A stretch of 64,000 nucleotides of DNA from Chloroflexota bacterium (GCA_024224815.1 JAAENC010000680.1:1-64000); one strand, 5' to 3'. Numbered from the stretch's first letter, positions 44,275 to 53,999 are shown. A program made the numbers and translations. Notes: a model not told the origin generated them from the letters alone.

Positions 44275-44948
44275 AAGAACATCTCCTGCTTTAGTATGCC
44301 ATCAGATTGCACGACAACAAATTCTTCGGAGATCTTGTCTTGAAAATCAAATAAATTGTCTATCTTCTGAATGAATTCATCGCTGCCCTGATATTCTTCG
44401 TAGACCATACCAAAGCGTTCGCAATAGGCGGCTACTTCCAAAGCGCGGGGGCGATATGTTTTCAAATCATCTTCTGTGTGGGCTACGAAAACCAGTTTCT
44501 TATAATGCTGATATTGCGTTTCCATCAGCCAATCCGCTGTTTCTTCCCCATATTTTGGAATGAGTTTTTTGTATTCGCTAAGCGGGTCTGACCCTACTTC
44601 AAACCAGCCTTTGGTCGGGTAATAGGTACCAGGATTTTCGGCAAATTGATCCATATACCGCTTACGCGACCCCATGAACATCGCGACACAATCATCTGCT
44701 TTTGGGATCACCAAAGTGTGCTTACCCGCCTTAATATTATTTAGTCCATTGCCACAAAGCCCGTAGCCCAGCACAATTAGGCTGGGCTCTGGGAGAGCGT
44801 CAAGTTGCTCTTGAACCGCTTTTGTGAGTTGCTTAGGAATGGAATGTAACCCGTAATCCAGAAAGACATTATTACTCTCTTCTTTGCTCTCCAGAATACC
44901 TTCAAAGACCTTACATGCCAGAAAAACTACCGGTAAAGTTTGGGACAC
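44271..44948 (-). CDS. DUF1638 protein, cluster 2
   Basis: 225 residues with the same GYGLCGNGL and IPKADDCVAMFMGSR blocks as the cluster 1 copy and the same position between the pterin methyltransferase (8-base gap) and RACo (4-base overlap). N- and C-terminal ends differ between the copies, so the conserved centre is the functional part. The role is unknown. Confidence 0.8.
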   Translation of the reverse strand: MSQTLPVVFLACKVFEGILESKEESNNVFLDYGLHSIPKQLTKAVQEQLDALPEPSLIVLGYGLCGNGLNNIKAGKHTLVIPKADDCVAMFMGSRKRYMDQFAENPGTYYPTKGWFEVGSDPLSEYKKLIPKYGEETADWLMETQYQHYKKLVFVAHTEDDLKTYRPRALEVAAYCERFGMVYEEYQGSDEFIQKIDNLFDFQDKISEEFVVVQSDGILKQEMFL

Positions 44949-44956
44949 AGAAATAC

Positions 44957-45826
44957 CTATTCTTGCGCTTTCTTTCGTTTTCTAAAAGCCTTGATCCAAC
45001 GCATACCGTATTCATCTTTTCCCAAAGACAGATCGGTAGCCAATACGGCTGTATTGATCTCAGTGACCAAGGGGTTTGTGATCGGGCAAGTGAGACCAGT
45101 GTGAATGGCAACGGCCATATAAGTCGAATTCAAATATTTGCGATCTGGCATCCCAAAGGAGATATTGCTTGCACCCATCGTGATATTGACACCAAATTCT
45201 GCCACGATCAGCTCGATGGTTTTTAGGGTGGTTAGACCAGCAGTGTGGTCTGCGCCCATCGTCATTGCGAGCGGATCGATCACAACATCTTCAACGGGGA
45301 TTCCGTATTTTGCAGCGCGTTCTATGAGCTTTTCGGCTACTTTTAGGCGTAATTCTGGTGTTGCTGGAATGCCATCATCATCCATACATAAACCAATAAT
45401 GGCTGCGCCATATTCTTTGGCAATTGGTAAAACGGTCTCTAAAGATTTCTCTTCGCCATTCACTGAATTGATTAGGGCTTTGCCTTCGTAGAGCTTTAGG
45501 GCTGCTTCCAATGCTTGCGGATTGGCTGTGTCTATACAAAGCGGCACATCGACCACAGACATGACTTCTTGCATAACCTGGGAAAGCAGAGCGACTTCAT
45601 CTGCGCCCGGGACACCTGCGTTGACATCTAGCACCGTTGCGCCTGCTTCAACTTGCTTGATGGCATCCTGACGCACCATCTCAAAATCACCTTCTTTTAG
45701 CGCAGCCAAGACTACTTTACGACCAGTGGGGTTGATCCGCTCTCCGATCATGACGGTGGGGCCGTCTCGGTGAATTTCTACACTTTTATCCTTGAAGGAT
45801 AGTATCGTTTTCTGATTCTCTGACAT
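44957..45826 (-). CDS. corrinoid:tetrahydrofolate methyltransferase (cluster 2)
   Basis: A 289-residue pterin-binding TIM barrel, close to nine-tenths identical by eye to 5544-6410 and with the same MIGERINPTGRK, DVNAGVPG, INSVNGEEKS and GASNISFGMPDR blocks. A 193-base gap separates it from the corrinoid gene upstream (in cluster 1 several genes lie between), so it may have its own promoter. It should transfer methyl from the corrinoid protein to THF. Confidence 0.88.
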   Translation of the reverse strand: MSENQKTILSFKDKSVEIHRDGPTVMIGERINPTGRKVVLAALKEGDFEMVRQDAIKQVEAGATVLDVNAGVPGADEVALLSQVMQEVMSVVDVPLCIDTANPQALEAALKLYEGKALINSVNGEEKSLETVLPIAKEYGAAIIGLCMDDDGIPATPELRLKVAEKLIERAAKYGIPVEDVVIDPLAMTMGADHTAGLTTLKTIELIVAEFGVNITMGASNISFGMPDRKYLNSTYMAVAIHTGLTCPITNPLVTEINTAVLATDLSLGKDEYGMRWIKAFRKRKKAQE

Positions 45827-46019
45827 GAGTACCTCTACGTTTTTTATAAAATGTGTTTTTTAAAAGATACAAACCACTTCAAATAGGTGGACGTTCTCTC
45901 CTATCCTTTTCAATTTAGATCAGTATTCCTTCTAATATAGCTCACGCCGATGTTTCATTAGTCGAGCAATTAATATCTTCGATGAGCTCCTAGATTACAA
46001 GACCAAATCCCTTACCTCT

Positions 46020-46664
46020 TCAATCCTCGAACCGGCTTAAAAGGTCCTTTGCTACGGAGACAGCTCGGCTGGCATCCTGACCAAACCCATCTGCACCAAT
46101 CTTATCTGTATATTCCTGCGTGACAGGTGCTCCACCAACCATAATATTTACTGTGTCAGCCATCCCAGCTGCTCTGAAAGCATCAACTGTCTTTTCCATA
46201 TTCGGCATAGTTGTGGTCAACAAAGCTGAAAGCCCGACAAGTTTCGCATCGTTCTCTTTTGCGGCTTCCACAAATTGATCTGGTGTCACATCCGTCCCCA
46301 GATCAATTACATCAAACCCAGCACCTTCTAACATCAAACCCACAAGGTTCTTACCTATGTCATGCAAGTCACCCTGGACAGTGCCGATGACAACTTTTCC
46401 AACCTTGCCTACTTCAGAATCCAACAAATGAGGACGAAGTAAATTAAGGCCAGCTTGCATAGCCCGTCCAGCAATCAGCATTTCAGGAACAAAATATTCA
46501 CCTTCCTCAAAAAGCCTGCCCACTTCTTGCATGGCTGCAATCATTCCTTCGTTCAATATTTTTTCTGGATTGATATTTGCATCCAAGGCAGATTGAATAT
46601 TTTCTACTACTGCATCTGCATCTCCAGCAATTGTATTACTATAAAGCACAGTTATTTCATTCAT
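46020..46664 (-). CDS. corrinoid (B12-binding) methyl-carrier protein, cluster 2
   Basis: 214 residues with a helical cap (FEEGEYFVPEML), base-off motif D-L-H-D-I-G near residues 99-104, LSALLTTTMPN and IMVGGAPVTQEYT. Only a little over half of the positions match the cluster 1 protein, a much lower identity than for MetF or the pterin methyltransferase, as expected if each carrier fits its own UroD-type methyltransferase. Confidence 0.92.
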   Translation of the reverse strand: MNEITVLYSNTIAGDADAVVENIQSALDANINPEKILNEGMIAAMQEVGRLFEEGEYFVPEMLIAGRAMQAGLNLLRPHLLDSEVGKVGKVVIGTVQGDLHDIGKNLVGLMLEGAGFDVIDLGTDVTPDQFVEAAKENDAKLVGLSALLTTTMPNMEKTVDAFRAAGMADTVNIMVGGAPVTQEYTDKIGADGFGQDASRAVSVAKDLLSRFED

Positions 46665-46702
46665 GGTATTCTCCTATTGAGTAATAAATATTTCGTGTAA
46701 TG

Positions 46703-47611
46703 CTATAAAAGGGGTATAAGGTTTTGTTGTATTTCATTTTCAGATTTCAATTCAGAAATCACGTGATGCAACGTCCATGTTTCTATATGCTCCAGACACC
46801 CACCCGCCTCAATCTGGGCCAATGGGCCAAGAGATTCAACTTCTAGTAATTCATGGTTTGTAAATAATTCCACATTTACGTGATTATCGGGATATGCTTT
46901 GTCATCCTTAACCTCCATTTGTTTTATAAACAATGTGTTCTTATAATGATATGCTGCCCACCCATCAGGCACCCAGAAACCCGCTTTTTGGAAAGTTTCT
47001 GCGCTAGAGTGTTGTGTCAAAGTAACATAGCGATGCCCCCAACCCCAGCGCGGATCAGCCATATTCGTGTATGCCCAAAGGGAAATGCTGCCATTATGCT
47101 GTAATTCTGCATCGTCCATGCGACGTGGTGGCAAAGGCACAATTGATCTTCCTCCTGTTCGCATTACAGAAAGAGCCCATGGTGCACATTGGATATCCCA
47201 AAGATTTCTATTATATAGTCGGTGCACTATGGTAACGATTGTCGAACTAGCATCAAGTGATATTTCAAGTTCCTTTTGTATCCCGGTGATGACTTCAACT
47301 GGTTGCGTCACTCTGAAAGCTTCGCCAATTTGCTCATAATCAACCTGAAGATTGTCCGGAACCCGTGAACGAATTCGATCTTCAGGCCCATGAGATAGTC
47401 GATGACCACCATACAAATTCCAATTCTCTCCGCCTGACTGCCCAATTGTCTCCGATAATTCAGCAAAAATATTTTCTTCGCCTTTGTAACCATATCGAAT
47501 AATCCTAGGACCAACTGCTGTCAGAATGACCAAGTCAACCTGTTCGTTAAATAAACGAATAGAATTTTCCCACCCCCTATAATTAATTATTTCACTCTTC
47601 ATCATAGCCAT
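46703..47611 (-). CDS. mutarotase-like protein (DUF4380 type)
   Basis: A 302-residue protein with an aldose-epimerase-like beta-sandwich pattern: DLVILTAVGPRIIRYGYKGEENIF, LYGGHRLSHGPEDR, a central APWALSVMR and HVNVELFTNHELLEVESLGPL. It has no signal peptide. It is a different family from the cluster 1 DUF4432 protein but sits beside the corrinoid gene in the same way, so the two probably do equivalent work on different sugars. It starts 10 bases after the UroD stop. Confidence 0.72.
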   Translation of the reverse strand: MAMMKSEIINYRGWENSIRLFNEQVDLVILTAVGPRIIRYGYKGEENIFAELSETIGQSGGENWNLYGGHRLSHGPEDRIRSRVPDNLQVDYEQIGEAFRVTQPVEVITGIQKELEISLDASSTIVTIVHRLYNRNLWDIQCAPWALSVMRTGGRSIVPLPPRRMDDAELQHNGSISLWAYTNMADPRWGWGHRYVTLTQHSSAETFQKAGFWVPDGWAAYHYKNTLFIKQMEVKDDKAYPDNHVNVELFTNHELLEVESLGPLAQIEAGGCLEHIETWTLHHVISELKSENEIQQNLIPLL

Positions 47612-47620
47612 GTACTCATA

Positions 47621-48886
47621 CTAATAGGCTCTGTTTTCCCTGAATGTTTCGTAAAAAGCTAGAATGTTTTCTATTGGCGTTTCTGGTTGAATATTATGAA
47701 CAGAATTGAACACATACCCACCGCCAGGAGCCAAAGTTTCAATACTTCTCAGTACTTCTTTCCTCACCTGTTCAGGTGTACCAAATGGGAAGGTGCCCTG
47801 CGAATCTGCACTCCCCCCCCAAAATATAAGCTGGTCTCCAAATCTTTCTTTCAATATTTTCTGATCCATATCCTTAGCTGTCCACTGAACTGGATTGAGA
47901 ATATCGATTCCCGCATCAATCATATCCGGTATTAATGAAAGAATCGCACCATCAGAATGCATAAATGTTTTCCACGTGGTATTTTCATGTATCCAGTCGT
48001 TCATCATCTTATGAAATGGTTTAAAGAGATCGCGATATGTTTTCGGCGACATGAATGCCCTATTTTGTGCGCCAAAATCTGTACCCGTCAGGAAAACAAC
48101 TTGCACCTTGTCCCCCACAGCTTCATAGACTTTTGCCAAGTTTTGCAAGGAAATTTCAGTTTGTTTCTCAAATATTTTGTATACTAAGTCTTTTCGGGTC
48201 AATGTGCTGATGTACCATTCTTCAATATCACGAATTCCCTTTGGGTTTTTGAGCCACGGCGCAGGAACCAGGGCAATATCCCCAATGGCTGTTCCACCAA
48301 AATTCGCATAAATAGCCCGGTTAGTTTCTTTATACACTCGGTCTACTTCACGCCCAAAGCGAGAAACATCTTCGTCTGATAAAAAACCAAATTCTTCCAA
48401 ATTATCTTCTACTTTTAGTTCCCCTTCAACAATCGGTTTTTGCCGATTAATCGCATCAAAATAATAGCCACCTGCTGGCATACGTCCACTTGCCGGAATG
48501 GACTTGTCACCCTCTGGGTAAGCGAGCAATTCACCATTATCTTCTACATCGGTATTAAAATATTCAGGAACAAGGACAGGAGTGCCGTCAAATGTCGTCC
48601 ACGGTTTCCAGCCTTCCACTTTATAACCAAACATAGAAGATGCTGGATGAACACCGACAAAGTCGGCTTCAATGGCATCCAGTAAATCAGCTTTGATTTC
48701 ACCGAGCATTTGATAATCCTCGATCACCTTAACTGGTGTACCAGGGGGATCAAGCTTTAATGCCTGACGCAGTGCATATACCATACTGACATGCATACCG
48801 GTTTGAAAACCAGCGCCTAAATCCAAAGGTATACGGTCAGGTTCTCTATGGTTTAAAGCGAGGTTTGCTCTTTCTCTTGAATTCAT
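47621..48886 (-). CDS. UroD-family methyltransferase, type C (no cysteine)
   Basis: A 421-residue UroD-superfamily protein, longer than usual because of an insertion at about 85-165. The N-terminus is MNSRERANLALNHREPDRIP. The metal-site region reads FMHSDG (H310, D312) and FWGGSADSQGTFP where a Cys ligand is expected. The whole protein has no cysteine, so a classic His-Cys-Cys zinc site is impossible. GGAG precedes the ATG. It belongs with COG0407 methyltransferases by context. Substrate methyl transfer is inferred. Confidence 0.75.
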   Translation of the reverse strand: MNSRERANLALNHREPDRIPLDLGAGFQTGMHVSMVYALRQALKLDPPGTPVKVIEDYQMLGEIKADLLDAIEADFVGVHPASSMFGYKVEGWKPWTTFDGTPVLVPEYFNTDVEDNGELLAYPEGDKSIPASGRMPAGGYYFDAINRQKPIVEGELKVEDNLEEFGFLSDEDVSRFGREVDRVYKETNRAIYANFGGTAIGDIALVPAPWLKNPKGIRDIEEWYISTLTRKDLVYKIFEKQTEISLQNLAKVYEAVGDKVQVVFLTGTDFGAQNRAFMSPKTYRDLFKPFHKMMNDWIHENTTWKTFMHSDGAILSLIPDMIDAGIDILNPVQWTAKDMDQKILKERFGDQLIFWGGSADSQGTFPFGTPEQVRKEVLRSIETLAPGGGYVFNSVHNIQPETPIENILAFYETFRENRAY

Positions 48887-48924
48887 TTTAATTCTCCAGA
48901 ATTTTCTATATTATCAATTTGTTA

Positions 48925-49086
48925 TTAATATTCCAATATTCCAGCACCGGCAGATGGGAAAACAGAGTAGATATCTGGTTCAATGCCGGTTTCTGCTTTA
49001 TATTTATATTGAACCTCCTTGGTAAACTCATCAACCTGATCATTATTAATCAAAGCAACCAATCCATTTGAAAGCTGGTAACAACT
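48925..49086 (-). pseudogene. galK: galactokinase C-terminal remnant
   Basis: Directly after the GalT stop, the frame reads YQLSNGLVALINNDQVDEF, then EVQYKYKAETGIEPDIYSVF, then SAGAGILEY and TAA. This matches the end of galactokinases (VALV...VDEF...YKExTGIEPxIYxVxPSxGAG) and aligns with the end of the intact galK at 50154. About 50 residues survive. A second galactokinase gene once stood between galT and the UroD gene, or a rearrangement left its tail. Confidence 0.75.
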
Positions 49087-49089
49087 CTC

Positions 49090-50151
49090 TCAATTTTGAG
49101 CATACGCTTCTTTATAATGATCCTCTGGAAGCTCTCGCAATTGTTTCGCCGCTTGTTCCGCTGTAATATCACGCTGGGCTTCCGCGAGCATCTCATAACC
49201 CACAAGAAATTTCTTTATAGTCGCAGAACGCAATAAGGGCGGATAAAAATGGGCGTGCAATTGCCAATATTCATATGAAGCATCATCTTCGGCATTTTTC
49301 CCAATACTATTGGGTGCATTATGCCAGCCCATTGAATATGGAAAGGATGTTTTGAAAAGATTGTCATACTTTGTCAGGAAAAGCTTGGAGATCTCTGCTA
49401 GAGCTACCTTCTCCTCATCTTCTAATTCAGGAAGCCTTTTGATATGACGACGAGGTACCAAAAGCACCTCATAAGGCCAAACCGCCCAAAAGGGAACCAG
49501 TGCAATCCAGTAGTCATTCTGCGCAATGATGCGTTCTTCTTTATCCAGCTCTTTTTCGAGATAATCCACCAATAAGACGCGCTTATTTTCCGCGAAATAT
49601 TTTTCTTGCTGAATATTTTCCTTATGCGCTTCGTTCGGCAGCTGGTCACTGGCCCATATCTGCCCATGCGGATGTGGATTTGAGCAGCCCATAACCGCAC
49701 CTTTGTTTTCAAAAATCTGCACCCATTTATATTTTTCGCCAAGTTCTTGAAACTCTTTAGTCCACAGATTAATTACCTTACCAATCGATTCCACGTCCAT
49801 TTCAGGGAGTGAGAGGCTATGGTTGGGCGAAAAACATAAAACGCGACTTGTGCCTTTGACTGCATGTGCCTGAAAAAGAGAATCGTCTGAACCTAAATCG
49901 TCATTCTCAGGCAAAAGGGCAGGAAAATCATTTGTGAATGCAAAGGTGTCCTGATATTCTGGGTTCTCGGCACCACTGGTTCTCTTATTCCCCGGGCAAA
50001 GATAACAATTTGGGTCATGAGCTGTCCGATTACCAAGAAAAACATCTTCCTGTTTTCCTTGCCAGGGTCTTTTTGTGCGATGTGGGGAAATCAGCACCCA
50101 CTCTCCAGTGAGCGCGTTATAGCGGCGATGAGGGCTTTCGTAATTTTGCAT
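49090..50151 (-). CDS. galT: galactose-1-phosphate uridylyltransferase
   Basis: 353 residues. Zinc-site cysteines C49 and C52 are in [10 protein letters not shown]. The active-site motif is [11 protein letters not shown], with H162 as the uridylylated His, and the second His cluster is GWHNAP and HAHFYPP. It exchanges UMP between UDP-glucose and galactose-1-phosphate. It follows galK by 2 bases. No UDP-galactose epimerase is in the window. Confidence 0.92.
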   Translation of the reverse strand: MQNYESPHRRYNALTGEWVLISPHRTKRPWQGKQEDVFLGNRTAHDPNCYLCPGNKRTSGAENPEYQDTFAFTNDFPALLPENDDLGSDDSLFQAHAVKGTSRVLCFSPNHSLSLPEMDVESIGKVINLWTKEFQELGEKYKWVQIFENKGAVMGCSNPHPHGQIWASDQLPNEAHKENIQQEKYFAENKRVLLVDYLEKELDKEERIIAQNDYWIALVPFWAVWPYEVLLVPRRHIKRLPELEDEEKVALAEISKLFLTKYDNLFKTSFPYSMGWHNAPNSIGKNAEDDASYEYWQLHAHFYPPLLRSATIKKFLVGYEMLAEAQRDITAEQAAKQLRELPEDHYKEAYAQN

Positions 50152-50153
50152 TT

Positions 50154-51317
50154 TTAGCCTTCGATTATAGATGCGCCATCAGATGCTTGTACCGCGTAAA
50201 TTTCAGCATCAAGACCAGTACGCTCTTTGTACTCGCTAATGACGGAAGCTGAAAAAGCACCTACTGTTTCGGGACGGACAAGCGCAACCATACAGCCCCC
50301 GAAACCCGCTCCCGTTTGACGAGCAGCGACCACGCCCGATGCATTCAACATGGATTGGTACATCTCTTCCATAGCAGGTGCGCTGATCTCAAAGAGGTCT
50401 CTCGCTCCAAGATAGGATGCAGTAAAAGTCTTTTTCAATCCTTCACCATCATTTTCAGAGAGAAGCCTTGCCAAATCCAGGACACGCTGATTTTCATCCA
50501 AGATGAATTGGCAGCGCTTGCGCACAACATCAGGGATCTGGTCTTTTGCGGCATCAAACTCTTCAAAAGAAACATCTCGCAAGGCTTCAATTTCTGGTCT
50601 GCTCTTTTGCAAAATTTCTACACCAGCTTCGCATTGATTTCGGCGATCATCATATTCAGAGCCGAGCAGACTTCTTTTTGCTTTGGTGTCGCAAATAACT
50701 ACATTCAATTCAGGGGAAATATCAACCATTGAGTGCGTCAGCGCACGGCAATCAAGCAAAATAGTCTTCCCTACTTCGCCCATTGCCGAGCTATATTGAT
50801 CCAAAATGCCTGAATTAACACCAATAAATTTGTTTTCAGCTTTTTGACCGATTAAAGCCATTTCTACGGGGTCCATCATGAAGCCGCTAACGGCTTGAAA
50901 GGTCATCGCGATGGCCATTTCGAGTGCTGCAGATGAGCTTAGACCGGCACTAAAGGGCACGGTGCTATGAACGATTGCGTTGAAACCATTTAGTTCGTAT
51001 CCTGCTTCCATGCAGTATTTTGCAATGGCACGCACGTAGTTTGTCCAGGATGTTTTTTCGTCTTTTGAAAGGTCATCCAGCGAAAATTCTGCGCCACTTT
51101 TCATATCTAATGAGTAGATGTTCACTTTCCGATCCGTTCGGGGAGCGGCAGCAAGCCACGTGTCACGGTCGATCGTCATCGTCATTACATATCCTAAATT
51201 GTAGTCGGTGTGGCTGCCCATCAGGTCTACTCGACCAGGAGCACGCGTCCACACTTCCGGTTCAGCTTGAAATCTTTTTTTAAATTCTTGTGTTAAAAAT
51301 TCTTTTCGATTATCCAT
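50154..51317 (-). CDS. galK: galactokinase
   Basis: About 387 residues from the ATG at 51317; a GTG at 51326 is an alternative, and neither has a strong ribosome binding site. The galactokinase signature is present as [13 protein letters not shown] (usual GRVNLIGEHTDYN, with Asp and Ser replacing Asn and Glu). The GHMP ATP loop is [15 protein letters not shown], and motif 3 is [11 protein letters not shown]. It phosphorylates galactose or a close relative. The two signature changes may reflect a different sugar. It lies 18 bases after a UroD-type gene. Confidence 0.88.
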   Translation of the reverse strand: MDNRKEFLTQEFKKRFQAEPEVWTRAPGRVDLMGSHTDYNLGYVMTMTIDRDTWLAAAPRTDRKVNIYSLDMKSGAEFSLDDLSKDEKTSWTNYVRAIAKYCMEAGYELNGFNAIVHSTVPFSAGLSSSAALEMAIAMTFQAVSGFMMDPVEMALIGQKAENKFIGVNSGILDQYSSAMGEVGKTILLDCRALTHSMVDISPELNVVICDTKAKRSLLGSEYDDRRNQCEAGVEILQKSRPEIEALRDVSFEEFDAAKDQIPDVVRKRCQFILDENQRVLDLARLLSENDGEGLKKTFTASYLGARDLFEISAPAMEEMYQSMLNASGVVAARQTGAGFGGCMVALVRPETVGAFSASVISEYKERTGLDAEIYAVQASDGASIIEG

Positions 51318-51335
51318 TATCCACACAGCCTAGGG

Positions 51336-52355
51336 TTATAAAGTTTTGAATACGTCGAGCATGGCAGCGACATTTTCAATCGGGATATCCGACATCATGC
51401 GGTGCGAAGGGGCGATGACCAAGCCGGTTTTTTCTGGCGCGAGCACATCAATACATTCTTGCGTTGCGATCTTGACCTCATCTGGCGTGCCGTTTGGAAG
51501 CACTGTTTGTGTAGAAATACCACCGTAAAAAGCGAGCTTGCCTTTGAATTCACTGTAAAGCCAATTATGATCAAGTACTTCTGGTTGCACGGGGTTCAAT
51601 GTGGTCAACCCGATCTCAACCAAGTCTGGCAAAATTTTCTGAATTTGCCCATCTGAGTGCATCAAGATCGGCAGATCTCTTTCTTTGAAGGGTTCAAATA
51701 ATCTCGCTAAACGGGGTTTGATATATTTGCGCCACATTTTTGGGGAGAAAAGCAGGTTTTTCTGTGCACCATAATCATCGCCAAAGTAGCCACCGTGTAC
51801 GCCGAGATCTAAAAAGCGATGAATGAGCTTGAGTTGAAGGTCGGTGATGCGGTCGAGCAGTTCGTTGGCGAAGTTGGGGTCTATGGACATATCCATGAAG
51901 AATTGTTCAAAACCACGCATTGTCCAAGCGCGTTCAAAGAGGGCAAAGCCAAAGTTAGGCGTGATAAAGTGGGTATCACCGTGTTTTTTGATAGCAGATT
52001 CTGCATCGGTCAAAAGCCCAGGGTCATCCACATTGGGCCAAGCGTAGCTTTCAAGATCTTTTACGTCTGCAAGCGGATTAATTGCTGCAAAATACCCTTC
52101 TTCTTTGGTATCAAAGCCAACCCCCCACCGGTCGAATTTGTGTTTTCCGTCTTCGCTATAGCTCTTGCGGTCATTGATATCTACCCGGATCATATGGTTA
52201 CCCAAAAGAATGGGAAGTTCTTCTGCAGGCACGCCAAAGTAGGTAGCCATACTTTCTCCCATATCTTCGGTGTAATTGATCTGGGTAGGCAGGCGATCTA
52301 TGGGTTGATGTTTTACAGCAGCGATCATTCTTTCTTTTAAGGACATTTCAGACAT
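51336..52355 (-). CDS. UroD-family methyltransferase, type D
   Basis: 339 residues from the ATG at 52355, which has GGAGAG upstream; an in-frame ATG at 52388 is less likely. The metal-site region is LMHSDG (H233, D235), and the third-ligand position is YGGISTQTVLP without Cys; the only Cys is 301. The family block GYFGDDYGAQKNLLFSPKMWR is conserved. It is the first enzyme gene after the LacI regulator and directly precedes galK. The likely role is methyl transfer from the sugar to the corrinoid protein. Confidence 0.77.
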   Translation of the reverse strand: MSEMSLKERMIAAVKHQPIDRLPTQINYTEDMGESMATYFGVPAEELPILLGNHMIRVDINDRKSYSEDGKHKFDRWGVGFDTKEEGYFAAINPLADVKDLESYAWPNVDDPGLLTDAESAIKKHGDTHFITPNFGFALFERAWTMRGFEQFFMDMSIDPNFANELLDRITDLQLKLIHRFLDLGVHGGYFGDDYGAQKNLLFSPKMWRKYIKPRLARLFEPFKERDLPILMHSDGQIQKILPDLVEIGLTTLNPVQPEVLDHNWLYSEFKGKLAFYGGISTQTVLPNGTPDEVKIATQECIDVLAPEKTGLVIAPSHRMMSDIPIENVAAMLDVFKTL

Positions 52356-52574
52356 ACTTTTCTCTCCGTTTATCCTGTTTACATGCACCTAAACTCACCT
52401 GTAGTACTTCCCATTCACTAGCAAGAACCAACCTGTATAGGCTCGTTTCCATAGAGCATTCTTCAATCCAAGCATAGCGTAGGGAACGACTTTTTTTTTA
52501 TTCCACGTCTAATTCTGGCCAAATTTGCCAAAGGTTTGATTTTCGTATTGATACTAATAAAATTTTCCTTTTAA

Positions 52575-53597
52575 TTACTCTTGCCTTTCTGTTGTTTCCC
52601 TAATAACCAATTCTGTTGAAACGACTTCCTTAATTTGCTCACTATTATCTTTTGAACGCTCCAGTATCTTCAAAAGTGTTTCCATTGCTAATTTCCCAAT
52701 ATAATAATTAGGTAATGCAACTGTGGTTAATGGGGGATCCATCTGCGCCGCTAACCAGGTATCATCCAAGCCAACCAATGAAATATCCTCTGGAATACGG
52801 ATATTGGCTCTTCGTGAAGCTCCTATGACACCCATTGCTGTCATGTCATTTGCAGTGAAAATGGCTGTTGGTTTGATCGGTGAAGCAAGTATCTCGGGAA
52901 GCGCCTTTCTACCCCCTTCAATTTTCAAGTCACCTTCTACGATAACGATCTGGTCTTTATCAATGCCATTTTCTGCAAGGTGGTATACAAAGGCATCTTT
53001 ACGATCACGCGCTGTTTCTAATGAAAGCGGGCCACTGATATGTGCAAACCTTTGATGACCGAGTTCAATAAGATGCTCCACCGCTTGCTTAATGCCTACT
53101 TCATAGTCAATTTGGATTTCAGCAACACAGGGCGCCTCCATAGTGACTTGCCAATCCAAAATCACTGAAGGGATACTGTTCTTATTTAACTCCCTGATCC
53201 AGTCATTGGACATCGAGCTGGACATGATAAAAACCCCGTCTACGCGCTTATCAATAAGGGATTGAACAATTGCAAGCCCGCGCTCTTCATCGTAATTTGT
53301 ATTACATAGGAATAAGTCGTATCCATGTTCGAACGCAACATCTTCAACGCCATGGATCACATTTGCATAAAAGGGGTTTCCCACATCCGATACGAGGATA
53401 CCGGTAGTTTGCGTGCGGTTCGATGCAAGACTTCTTGCTACGCTACTAGGACGATATTCCAGTTTTTGGATTGCATCTAAAACTTTTTCACGCGTTTCAT
53501 CTTTGATATAACCATAATTGCCATTCATAACCCGGCTGACCGTAGCCTTTGAGACTCCTGCCATTCTTGCAACATCTGTGATTGTTATACGCGCCAT
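52575..53597 (-). CDS. LacI-family sugar-responsive regulator
   Basis: A 340-residue repressor. The helix-turn-helix ITITDVARMAGVSKATVSRVMNG and hinge YRPSSVARSLAS are followed by a periplasmic-binding-like sugar domain (GILVSDVGNPFYANV, AHISGPLSLETARDRKDAF, IFTANDMTAMGV, VGLDDTWLAAQMDPPLT). It heads the minus-strand cluster 2 and faces the transporter operon. GAAACCGGTTTC operators in the gap fit this family. A 219-base gap follows before the type D gene and may hold that operon's own start. Confidence 0.92.
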   Translation of the reverse strand: MARITITDVARMAGVSKATVSRVMNGNYGYIKDETREKVLDAIQKLEYRPSSVARSLASNRTQTTGILVSDVGNPFYANVIHGVEDVAFEHGYDLFLCNTNYDEERGLAIVQSLIDKRVDGVFIMSSSMSNDWIRELNKNSIPSVILDWQVTMEAPCVAEIQIDYEVGIKQAVEHLIELGHQRFAHISGPLSLETARDRKDAFVYHLAENGIDKDQIVIVEGDLKIEGGRKALPEILASPIKPTAIFTANDMTAMGVIGASRRANIRIPEDISLVGLDDTWLAAQMDPPLTTVALPNYYIGKLAMETLLKILERSKDNSEQIKEVVSTELVIRETTERQE

Positions 53598-53644
53598 AAT
53601 TAATTACCTTCTTCAAGTTGCTTGTTTGTTTCCTAATAGTTTCT

Positions 53645-53656
53645 GAAACCGGTTTC
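53645..53656. promoter_or_regulatory. LacI-type operator 1
   Basis: Perfect 12-base palindrome GAAACCGGTTTC, 48 bases before the regulator's start codon, suggesting self-control of the minus-strand genes. Confidence 0.7.
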
Positions 53657-53809
53657 CTTTTCTGCTTATCAAAATATCATAAAACGACCTTGATTGTCAA
53701 GGTAATTATCTGAATTATGATTTTTTTATCTTAAGAAAACGTTTTTTAGCTAATTATTCCCATTATATAAAACTAGCAAAGATCAAATATTTTCTTACTA
53801 TTTGTCATC

Positions 53810-53837
53810 TTGACAAATAGTGAATAAATATGATATT
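53810..53837 (+). promoter_or_regulatory. promoter of the transporter operon
   Basis: Consensus -35 TTGACA and -10 GATATT are 16 bases apart. The -10 ends 3 bases before operator 2, so bound repressor would cover the transcription start. Confidence 0.6.
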
Positions 53838-53839
53838 CT

Positions 53840-53864
53840 GAAACCAATTTCCGAAACCGGTTTC
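53840..53864. promoter_or_regulatory. tandem LacI-type operators 2 and 3
   Basis: GAAACCAATTTC (two mismatches) at 53840-53851 and perfect GAAACCGGTTTC at 53853-53864, one base apart. With operator 1 about 195 bases away, looping between the two promoters is possible. Confidence 0.7.
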
Positions 53865-53999
53865 TTTATTCGTTATTCTAAATACCACCATTCATCCTGA
53901 CAACGACAAAACGATAAATAAGCTAAGGAGGTTCCTGATACAAATACCATAATTTTTATCAACCCTGTTTATCAATCAATCATTTAGGAGAAAAGAAAC

